Assembly (NCBI GenBank): GCA_964646435.1
Contig: CAZYEJ010000005.1
Location: 1 to 64,000, forward strand
Reading direction: 5' to 3'
From: UBA3076 sp964646435
GTDB lineage: Bacteria > Desulfobacterota > Dissulfuribacteria > Dissulfuribacterales > UBA3076
Length of the DNA: 64,000 bases
Shown: positions 15,426 to 22,224 of the stretch, piece after piece
Layout of the letters: each line of letters begins with the position of its first letter
Position numbering within the stretch: position 1 is the first letter of the stretch
The notes under the pieces: model-generated
What the model saw: only the letters and a program-made list of their open reading frames with translations
Database searches by the model: none
What the model was told of the DNA's origin: nothing
Position numbers and translations under genes: made by a program

Positions 15426-17705
15426 TTAGAATCTGAAGGTCAGGTAGGTCATGACGGACTGGTATTGCCCATCCTCGTCTCCGTAAACATACTGATCCTC
15501 ATCTTGAACATCTGTGAAGAGGTAGTTTACAGTGATGCCCACGTAGTCGTTAATGGCATAGCTTGCGCCTACATTGATGTCCCAGACCGTATAATTCAGC
15601 TCGGAGTAGGACTCCATATCGTTGTTGTTGGCAGGGTCGTAAGTCCCTTTCCATCCTGTGGCGGCATCCAGTCGATCACCATCGGTATGGGGTTCACTGG
15701 AAAAGGATACGTCATGCATTTTGCTTTCAGCCATGCTGTAAGAAGTTCCTACATTGAAGCTCAATCTGGGCAGCGGGGCATAGTTGGCAGCGACCATGAA
15801 GGTGTGAACTTCGGAATCATAATTCATATGGGAGGAATTCGGACGAACCTCGTCCGAGAGCCAGCCCCCTCAGCCATGGTAATATGGTATATAGAACTCT
15901 GAATCCGCCGTTTGTCCCAAATAATTATAGCCAAGCGTCAAAGATAATTTATCCATTGGGGTGACTGTTATGTCTACACCGCTATCTATGCTACTGTTTT
16001 CGTACCTGTATTCGAGGTCTTCATCATTCTCCCCCTTGACATATCGGGTATAGGCCGAGACAAACAGCATATCCATTGGACTCCAGTTGGCCTTCAGCTT
16101 GGCTTCGTGCTCGTACTCAGGCTCTGTAGACATGTTGTGTGTTCGTGCCCCATATACATACTCATCGTATGAATATTTGCCAGGTACACACGGACCACCT
16201 ACCGGATCTAAACAGTTACCTGCATCGTCCACACACAGATCGACATGGGTGGGATATGCAGCATCCTCATAGGCATACGGATCATCTACAAAGGTGAATT
16301 TGTAGCCGGCCGTTACAGAAAAAGCACTGAATGGTCTCCATTTGGCCTTGGTCTTGATCTTGTGTGTAGTGATATCTCTGTCCGCGATGAAATCTTGGTT
16401 TTGCCTGTCTTCATTTTCATACTCATAACCGCCCCTGAGGGTCAGACTGCGAAGCAGGCGGTACCTCACGTCGGCACGGACATTGGCGATATTCCTTTCT
16501 TCATCTGAGTCGCGTGTGTAATCATTTTTATCACCCTTAAGATCTATGTCTGCACTGTCAGAGTCGATGGTCTGATAACGACCGTTCAGGCTTACTAACA
16601 GATCTCTGGTCAGATTGGCTGTCCATCTCAGCATTCCGGCATCATAGGTTGTGTCCAGATCATGATTACTTCCACCATCTGCTGACAAGCCGTATTCGTC
16701 GGCACTTTGATTTTCTGCAAAGGAGTGAATATAGCCGAAAGATACGTTTTGATTCTTGCTGATATCGTATTTACCTTTCACGTGGTGGACCGTCTTAGTA
16801 GTCTCAGGGGTCCCGGACAGCTCGAGAGATCCATTGCGGTAGTCGTAATTAACTCCACCATACTTGTCATTGGTGGTTGGGTCCCAGGTCCCCTTGAACG
16901 GATCCACTGCAGGATCATACAAATTGTACAGGCGATCACTGTGATTGTCGAATGTCCTGTAGAGAAAGCTATATTCCAAAGAGAGCTGCCCAAAGTTGGC
17001 TTCAATAAAAGGCTTGAAGTCCTGAGTCGTCTCATCGATGTCTTTATCATGGGCCACTACATGGCAAGAACCGCACTTGCTCATGCCCATTGCCTGTTGA
17101 TGTCCTTCTCTATTTTCATAACGATACTGCATACCCACCTTGACGCCTGGTAACATGGGAAGACGAAGGATAGTAGTCGCATCGTATTTTTCATACTCCA
17201 CACCGAAAGCTTTATCTGGTGCCTCGTTGGAGTTTACGTCAAACCCAGGGTCATCATAATCGTAAGAATGCCACAACTGGGCACCCATTCCCGGGGCTGC
17301 GGATGTCGCCTGTATATGGAGGAGTTCATCCTGGCCCAGGCGATGCAGGAATTCCTGGTAAGCGCCGCTGAATTCGAAGATCCGATCCACATCCAGGTGC
17401 CCGCTGTAGTCCTGGTCCTGGCTGTCGATGCGCATACCCTCGGCGCCGAACTCTATACCACCGCTCCTGACGTCGACTGAACCGCCGAAAATTCCAACAC
17501 CGTGTTCGTCCCAAAGGCTCCTGTACTCTGCCGCCTTATTGGGGCTGCCCTTACCATCATCATTTAAGTCATTGAAGCTCGCGCCCACGGAAATCTCAGC
17601 ATGGATACTCTGTTCACTGTCATCATCTGCCCATACAGCCCCCTCACCAAATGGGAGGAAGACGGCCAAAGCAAAAATGACAAGAATTGCTATATATTTT
17701 TTCAT
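15426..17705 (-). CDS. MtrB/PioB-like outer-membrane beta-barrel with in-frame UGA (candidate selenoprotein)
   Basis: This 759-codon frame encodes a cytochrome-associated outer-membrane barrel that would form the sheath of a porin-cytochrome electron conduit. It has a signal peptide (MKKYIAILVIFALAVFLPFG), an N-terminal CGSCH motif near residue 210 and many alternating beta strands of the LRGGYEYE or VTAGYKF type. The C-terminus YLTFRF is the aromatic end used by the BAM machinery. Codon 612 is UGA (15870-15872): 611 codons before it and 147 after it are in the same frame, and strand patterns continue. If UGA is read as stop, the barrel loses its last strands and its targeting signal. A SECIS-like hairpin follows the UGA. 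It lies 15 bases after the cytochrome gene. Selenocysteine or a recent nonsense mutation are the two readings. Confidence 0.75.
15830..15872 (-). promoter_or_regulatory. Candidate bacterial SECIS element
   Basis: Directly after the UGA the minus strand forms a 7-bp perfect hairpin, CGGACGA-GGU-UCGUCCG (15856-15840). Below it GGGGG pairs with CUCCC (15869-15865 with 15834-15830), with an asymmetric internal loop between. The apical GGU begins about 20 nt after the UGA, close to the spacing in E. coli fdhF, whose SECIS loop also shows GGU. No bulged U like that of fdhF is obvious. The match is structural and by eye. Confidence 0.55.
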
Positions 17706-17720
17706 CTGTCTGCCTCCTTA

Positions 17721-18818
17721 TTAGCGTGTTAGGCCGGCGCCGTGGCCCGCACCTGTCTGCGATGGTAAATCACTACCGTGAACTGACTGGTGACAAGTAG
17801 TACACTTCGTCAGCATTCCACGGGACCAGTCATGTTGNNNNNNNNNNNNNNNNNNNNNNNNNNNNNNNNNNNNNNNNNNNNNNNNNNNNNNNNNNNNNNN
17901 NNNNNNNNNNNNNNNNNNNNNNNNNNNNNNNNNNNNNTGAATGGGCTTGCCTGGCGCATATTCTGTGATAGGCTCTGATGATACAGTTCCTTGCCTGTTG
18001 GCATGGAAGTGTCCTTCATGACACTGCAGGCACAGGAAGGGCTCATTCTGTTTTAGGAGGTTGTTTGCCACGGTCCCGTGGGGTTCATGACACTCGAGAC
18101 AGCTCTCTGAAACAGGGGCATGTTCAAAGACAAATGGTCCCTGATAACGGGCATGACACTTAAGGCACAGATCGTTGAGCCTCTCTTCGGTCTTGAGCAT
18201 GCCGTCGACCCCGTTCTGTGTACCGTGAGGCTCGTGACAGCTATCGCATGTCATTTTCCCTTCTTTCAAGGGATGGTGAGACATATAGTACATCTTTGCC
18301 TTCTGAGATGTATGGCAGGAGGCACAGAGACCTATCTCCTTCTCAACCAGAAGGTGTTTTTCAGGATTATTGTGGATTTTGTGACAGCATGTGCAAGTTA
18401 CATCACTCAGGGCATGCTCTGAATTTGCCCAGTTCATTTGGGCTCCGGCCTGATGACAGGTAGTACAGACCCCGGCAACTTCATCGATGGCCAGCCCGTC
18501 TTTACCGAAGCGCAAAATCTGAGCCGGATCACCGTCTTCGTCCACGTGTACGGACCCAGGCCCGTGGCAGCCTTCACATCCATGTTGGTAGCCATATGCC
18601 TCAAAAGACGCTATGCGCATATGAACATTATTATGCCGATCGTTGACGTAGTCTTCGTGACACTCCAAACAGGCTTCGCTGCCTACATATGTTGCCCCAG
18701 GTGCCACTTCCGGCACCTTGATGATGCTGGCTCTTTTTTCCAGCATCTGACTACAGCCGATCATACTGCCAATCAAGAGACTTAAACCGACTATGGCAAT
18801 TAATAATTTCTTAACCAT
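17721..18818 (-). CDS. Multihaem cytochrome c lipoprotein, DmsE/MtrA-like (contains assembly gap)
   Basis: The start at 18818 gives MVKKLLIAIVGLSLLIGSMI followed by GC, a lipoprotein signal peptide. Ten CxxCH haem sites are visible: CLECH, CEGCH, CTTCH, CTCCH, CASCH, CDSCH, CLKCH, CLECH and CLQCH before the gap and CTTCH after it. Additional distal histidines (HMRIASFE, HHPLKEGK, HGTVANN) are typical of periplasmic MtrA/DmsE decahaem proteins. With the adjacent barrel it would pass electrons across the outer membrane. 100 N (17838-17937) interrupt the gene, so the true length and haem number are unknown. The end VHGSDLPSQTGAGHGAGLTR fits the family, so both sides probably belong to one gene. 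Confidence 0.88.
   Translation of the reverse strand: MVKKLLIAIVGLSLLIGSMIGCSQMLEKRASIIKVPEVAPGATYVGSEACLECHEDYVNDRHNNVHMRIASFEAYGYQHGCEGCHGPGSVHVDEDGDPAQILRFGKDGLAIDEVAGVCTTCHQAGAQMNWANSEHALSDVTCTCCHKIHNNPEKHLLVEKEIGLCASCHTSQKAKMYYMSHHPLKEGKMTCDSCHEPHGTQNGVDGMLKTEERLNDLCLKCHARYQGPFVFEHAPVSESCLECHEPHGTVANNLLKQNEPFLCLQCHEGHFHANRQGTVSSEPITEYAPGKPIXXXXXXXXXXXXXXXXXXXXXXXXXXXXXXXXXXQHDWSRGMLTKCTTCHQSVHGSDLPSQTGAGHGAGLTR
17838..17937. other. Assembly gap (100 N)
   Basis: A run of exactly 100 N inside the cytochrome gene is a scaffold gap of conventional size. The real distance is unknown, and the apparent reading frame across it is accidental. Repeated haem-motif coding sequence could have caused the break. 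Confidence 0.98.
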
Positions 18819-18890
18819 AATTCCCCCATTCCTCCTTGATCTAATATGATACAACCTCAGCTCCCCTTTCTGCTAAGGTAAATTGGGATG

Positions 18891-18918
18891 ATTTTATCAC
18901 CCTATTACGTATTGTCAA
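18891..18918 (-). promoter_or_regulatory. Sigma-70 type promoter of the cytochrome-barrel operon
   Basis: On the minus strand TTGACA (18918-18913), a 16-base spacer and TAAAAT (18896-18891) form a near-consensus promoter. Transcription would begin near 18884, giving a leader of about 65 bases with the AAGGAGG-type ribosome site before the cytochrome ATG at 18818. Confidence 0.65.
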
Positions 18919-18948
18919 ACATTTATATAGATATTACCTGCTCCGATT

Positions 18949-18962
18949 GATCACCTCCTTTT
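18949..18962. other. Sequence identical to the 16S rRNA 3' tail (anti-Shine-Dalgarno)
   Basis: The plus strand reads GATCACCTCCTTTT, the same as the extreme 3' end of bacterial 16S rRNA; the minus strand therefore reads AAAAGGAGGTGATC. No start codon lies at a useful distance on the minus strand, so it is not a ribosome site of a recognisable gene. It may be a chance match, a 16S fragment or a ribosome-binding RNA segment. Confidence 0.45.
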
Positions 18963-19159
18963 AGTTATTTCGGCACATGGGCCAGACATAATTGCACTGG
19001 CCTTCTCAACAATTTCCTAAAGTCGCAATCGACAATGCCTATAAAATACTTTAAAAATATTTTATAGCTGACCAACCTAAGGTCCTAGTAACCTGAATTT
19101 AGCGATTAGCTATAGCTATTAGGATTTAGCTTTGAAAAATCAAGACATTACATTAATTA

Positions 19160-19260
19160 GAAATAACACCCAACGGGTTCATTCTGTTGAATCCCAAAGG
19201 GGACAGCGAAGCTGCATTCAACAGGGTGAAAGTCTGTAATAGCAAAACATCCTGTAATCA
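19160..19260 (+). other. Possible structured-RNA remnant (group II intron-like)
   Basis: CTGTTGAAT (19184-19192) pairs with ATTCAACAG (19216-19224), and GGGTGAAAGTCTGTAAT follows. A G(G)TGAAAGTC(C)TGTAA string is common in the first domain of bacterial group II introns. No reverse transcriptase or domain V can be seen here. This is a weak resemblance only. Flanking sequences 19092-19135 and 19264-19287 carry TAGCGATTAGC-type repeats in inverted orientation. Confidence 0.25.
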
Positions 19261-19373
19261 TTCAATTAATAGCTAATCGCTCAATTTAAGAGTAACTTAC
19301 TGAGATCATCAGAATCAAAAAATAAACTACCCCACCACAAACAGAGGAAAATAATATTTTAATTTTATTTAAA

Positions 19374-19402
19374 ATATTATTTAGAGTGTACTACATTGTC
19401 AA
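19374..19402 (-). promoter_or_regulatory. Strong promoter-like sequence
   Basis: On the minus strand TTGACA (19402-19397), a 17-base spacer and TAATAT (19379-19374) match the sigma-70 consensus closely. Transcription would run left toward the cytochrome operon, through about 450 bases without a recognisable gene. An A/T palindrome (19349-19381) overlaps the start region. Confidence 0.5.
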
Positions 19403-19416
19403 GACAAAAAAACTTC

Positions 19417-19472
19417 GAGGCATTTGCGCTGTCCCGTTTTTTGGTGTTTCCAGGCCGGGCCGACGATGCCTC
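19417..19472 (-). terminator. Terminator-like structured element on the minus strand
   Basis: GAGGCAT (19472-19466) and ATGCCTC (19423-19417) enclose about 42 bases that contain the GGCCCGGCC and GGGACAGCGC segments. Seven T follow four bases after the closing strand. This could be a terminator of a small unit to the right or a structured leader. It lies directly before the promoter at 19374-19402. Confidence 0.35.
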
Positions 19473-19531
19473 TAGCAATACAGGAAGCCGGAAATTTAGT
19501 GAATTTGGCAATTAGATCGCCTTGTTAAAAA

Positions 19532-19612
19532 TTATTCGCAATAAATGGCATTCATTGAAAATAACTCTCCCTTCGGAATCTTTTTAATTCCATTTAAATC
19601 CCTGTTGTTCAT
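19532..19612 (-). CDS. Possible 26-residue peptide
   Basis: A short frame, MNNRDLNGIKKIPKGELFSM followed by six more residues, starts seven bases or fewer after a strong GGAAGGAAG ribosome site. It overlaps a second short frame (19584-19661, beginning MNEGCQELFHQKRKEEYEQQ). The terminator-like element at 19417-19472 lies 60 bases downstream. Neither peptide is recognised, and either could be a decayed larger gene. Confidence 0.2.
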   Translation of the reverse strand: MNNRDLNGIKKIPKGELFSMNAIYCE

Positions 19613-19893
19613 ACTCTTCCTTCCTTTTTTGATGGAATAATTCTTGGCATCCTTCATTCATAAATTTACACTGTTTTCGAAAAAGCGTGTATTATCGAAT
19701 TGAATGCCGATGTCGAAACTGGAAATTCGAAATTAGGTAACGCATCTACATCTTCGTGTTTTTCCCAATTTCAAATTTCAAATTTCACTGCCAAAATACA
19801 AGATCAACAAAGTGTAAACTATTTTTGGCTTGTCGTGAAAGATGTCGAATAATCGGCACTTCTCACATTCAGGACAGGGATAATACCTGCTTT

Positions 19894-19947
19894 GTAACTA
19901 TTCAGGTTGAAGACTGAAGACTGAAGTACTTCAACCTGAATAGTTAC
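19894..19947. mobile_element. 54-bp palindromic MITE with 8-bp target duplication
   Basis: A perfect 19-bp inverted repeat, GTAACTATTCAGGTTGAAG with CTTCAACCTGAATAGTTAC, surrounds a 16-base centre of GAAGACT repeats. The flanks carry a perfect 8-bp direct repeat, CCTGCTTT (19886-19893 and 19948-19955). The GTAACT end and the 8-bp duplication are shared with the 148-bp MITEs, so the same type of transposase may move both. Confidence 0.85.
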
Positions 19948-19955
19948 CCTGCTTT

Positions 19956-20330
19956 AATGCAGAATCTATAACGAAATTCCTTCCAGTTCAACAAACCGTG
20001 CATCCAAATAGGTTCCATGTATTTGAAGCAAAGCGACAGAGGCTGGATATCCGTGTCTTGGCTGCCCCGCACTACTTCAACTACTTCTGTCTGAGCGAGA
20101 TTATCCGTCCATTCGCCATAGTCCATGTTTCCTTGTACTGCGACAACAGGAGCGATTGTTTGCAAAGTTTTAAGTATATCCGGTTTACCAATGTCTCCAG
20201 CATGAATGATCAAGTCCGTGCCCTGGAATGTCTTGACAGCCCATGGCGGAAGAAAACCGTGCGTATAGGAGATGACGCCAATGAGATAATTGGTCTTGTG
20301 TTGCAATTTTTTTGACGTCAAATAACTCAT
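19956..20330 (-). pseudogene. Truncated YfcE/MJ0936-type metallophosphoesterase
   Basis: The N-terminal part of a small calcineurin-like phosphoesterase remains: LIGVISYTHGFLPPWAVKTF, then DLIIHAGDIGKPDILKTL and AVQGNMDYGEW. These are the DxHG, GDxx and GNxD metal-site blocks. The first block reads SYTHG where the family has SDTHG, so a metal-binding Asp is lost. After about residue 85 similarity is lost, and the C-terminal GHTH region is missing. The frame runs into the 54-bp MITE, which supplies the stop. It is followed on the right by the cyclophilin gene (27 bases apart, same strand). Confidence 0.7.
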
Positions 20331-20357
20331 TCAACAAGTTTCCTGTTTTTCTTCGTT

Positions 20358-20843
20358 CTATCCCTCGCTTATCTCCACTTTGTTTATTTTATCGCCTTCC
20401 TGAATTGCATCCACTACCTCCAGTCCCTTCTCCACCTTCCCAAATACTGTGTGCCTCCCATTCAAGTGCGGTTGCGGTGAATGCGTAATGAAGAACTGGC
20501 TTCCGTTCGTGTTCGGGCCGGCGTTCGCCATCGAGATCACTCCCCTCTCGTGTTTCAGAGGATTTCCCTCTAGCTCATCTTCAAACGTGTAGCCGGGACC
20601 ACCTCGCCCTGTACCTGTCGGATCTCCCCCCTGGATCATGAAATTGCTGATCACGCGGTGGAACGTTACGCCATCGTAAAACCCATCTCGGGATAGGAAC
20701 ACGAAGTTGTTGACCGTTTTCGGTGCGTGCTGGGGGTAGAGTTCCAATTCAATAATGCCCTTGTTGGTCTCAATCGTTGCCTTATACATCTTGATTAGAT
20801 CAATCTGCATCTCAGGTGAACTATCCCACTGCTTCTTGGTCAT
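20358..20843 (-). CDS. Peptidyl-prolyl cis-trans isomerase, cyclophilin type
   Basis: This 161-residue cytoplasmic cyclophilin catalyses proline isomerisation during protein folding. There is no signal peptide. Conserved motifs are FDxVTFHRVI-like YDGVTFHRVISNFMIQGGDP (catalytic Arg in FHRV), GPGYTFEDE, MANAGPNTNGSQFFIT and HLNGRHTVFGKV. The first ~18 residues (MTKKQWDSSPEMQIDLIKMY) precede the usual cyclophilin start. The chosen ATG has a good AAGGAGGAATT ribosome site. It is a well-conserved gene in an otherwise decayed neighbourhood. Confidence 0.93.
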   Translation of the reverse strand: MTKKQWDSSPEMQIDLIKMYKATIETNKGIIELELYPQHAPKTVNNFVFLSRDGFYDGVTFHRVISNFMIQGGDPTGTGRGGPGYTFEDELEGNPLKHERGVISMANAGPNTNGSQFFITHSPQPHLNGRHTVFGKVEKGLEVVDAIQEGDKINKVEISEG

Positions 20844-21157
20844 AGAAAATTCCTCCTTGGAGGCTGTCCTGCAAACATTAGTTGCATATCAGCCAGTTAT
20901 TTAGCAAAATATCCATAAAATCAGTTAAGTGGTGTTGGTGGTGAGTTCTATGAATTACTGTGTATATTCCAATATTTCAGTTTCTGCATATTCGCTCTCA
21001 TCTCCAAAAAAAAGAGGATTGATTATTCGGCAGGCTATGAACACAAGAACCGAAAATTTTCCCGATTGCCTCTGAAATATTTATGAAGGCCGAGATGAAA
21101 AAAGTCAAGGGAAAAGCTGGTCAGGGCAACACGTCCCCTAAATTCTAAATCCGTCCC

Positions 21158-21376
21158 CTAAATCGAGAGATATCCGCCCGTAAAGGGCATTCTTTATCCA
21201 ACGGCCATGTTGCCAGTCTGGCCAAAAAAACAGGTGCTCAACTTGTCATCAACCTGGACGTCCATGCTCCCGAAGACCTGATTGATCAAAACTTGGCAAA
21301 GCAGGTTGTTTGTGGTGTTGGGTTGACCGAGCAGGATTTTGAGATCATGCAGAAAAATGCATCGGTATTTCTATAA
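21158..21376 (+). pseudogene. C-terminal fragment of a PHP-domain (histidinol phosphatase-like) protein
   Basis: One frame reads GHSLSNGHVASLAKKTGAQL, then VINLDVHAPEDLI and LTEQDFEIMQKNASVFL to a TAA at 21374. The NGHVA..A...GA..V...D.HAP..L pattern is the end of PHP-family phosphoesterases of the kind seen in Deltaproteobacteria. No start or N-terminal metal-binding motifs are present upstream. It appears to be a left-over of a deletion. Upstream, 20880-21157 holds nothing recognisable. Confidence 0.6.
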
Positions 21377-21436
21377 GATCGTAATACGATTTTATCTATA
21401 TGTGGAGGTTTTATATAAATAAAATACAATATATTG

Positions 21437-21465
21437 TTGACAAGCCAGGTCTAAATAAGATAAAA
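21437..21465 (+). promoter_or_regulatory. Promoter-like sequence before the broken response regulator
   Basis: TTGACA (21437-21442), 17 bases, then ATAAAA (21460-21465). It lies about 58 bases before the ATG of the response-regulator remnant and may be its old promoter. Confidence 0.35.
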
Positions 21466-21522
21466 GACGCTAACTTGAAAAATGTCATTATTTACGACTT
21501 TTAGCAATCACTGGTGGTCAGT

Positions 21523-21867
21523 ATGCGTACGGTTTTGGTTATCGACGATGAACAAGCGATTGTAAATCTGCTGTAACTGGCGTTAACGGAGTTCGGATAT
21601 AATGTTGAAACTGCGGCCGACGGCAGAGAGGGGATTCAAAAATTCGATAAAAAGTTCATCGACATTATAATAACAGATATCTGTATGCCGGACATTGGCG
21701 GCAAAGAGGTCGCTCGGCATGTCCGCAATTCCAGCCGCAAGGCTACTCCGATTGTCGCTATTTCCGGAATGCCATGGCTGCTTAAGGATAGCGACTTCGA
21801 TAAGGTTCTTGCCAAGCCCTTCTCACTCAAAGCCCTGTATGACACTATTGAGCACCTGGCCAAGTAA
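21523..21867 (+). pseudogene. CheY-like response regulator, interrupted by a TAA
   Basis: The frame MRTVLVIDDEQAIVNLL is followed by TAA (21574-21576) and continues in the same frame as LALTEFGYNVETAADGREGI to the end ...LYDTIEHLAK. The acidic pair DDE, the phospho-acceptor Asp in IIITDICMPD and the conserved Lys of LAKPF are all kept. Only the ochre stop breaks a complete receiver domain of about 114 residues. No output domain and no partner kinase are nearby. UAA is not a selenocysteine codon, so recoding is not a likely explanation; this is a young pseudogene or a sequencing error. Confidence 0.8.
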
Positions 21868-22034
21868 GCCTCACAAGCTGATAGGAAATCGCCTTTTGCG
21901 ATTTGAGCCGAAATTGCACTCCCAAGCACCACACACTAATTTTTTTTTAGCACTATTGGAAGCTAGAGGTTATGGAGTTTTCAATTTAACCCTAAATTCA
22001 AACGTCAATTAAATTATTAAACTAACTCCGTCCC

Positions 22035-22207
22035 TCAAATTTCTGTCCTGGACTGCTTTTCAAAATCCCGGATGAGTTCTTCCCAGAAAGCCAATTCAGC
22101 AGGCGCGCCACCTACCGAGAAGACAACCGCATCCTTCTCCGGACCGGAGCAGCATACGGCGGAAAGGGCAGTGGGAATCCAAACCAGAAGTTGAATTTTT
22201 TCTTCAT
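22035..22207 (-). pseudogene. N-terminal remnant of an ABC-transporter substrate-binding lipoprotein
   Basis: The minus strand carries ATG AAG AAA and an A-run. With a one-base shift in that run it gives a lipoprotein signal (IQLLVWIPTALSAVCCSG), then AVVFSVGGAPAELAFWEELI and RDFEKQSRTEI before a stop. This resembles the start of sugar-type binding proteins (VGGAPAELAFWEELI..FEK). Only about 55 codons remain. The divergent Hsp70-like gene begins 18 bases away. Confidence 0.55.
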
Positions 22208-22224
22208 TGTCTTAGTGTGAATCT

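Noticed and set aside
17821..17940. Continuous frame of the cytochrome across the N run as proof of a single gene
   Set aside because: The gap has conventional length 100, so the frame across it has no meaning; unity of the gene is argued only from family resemblance on both sides.
21574..21576. In-frame stop in the response regulator as another selenocysteine or recoding site
   Set aside because: The codon is UAA, which is not read as selenocysteine, and no recoding structure is evident; a nonsense mutation is simpler.
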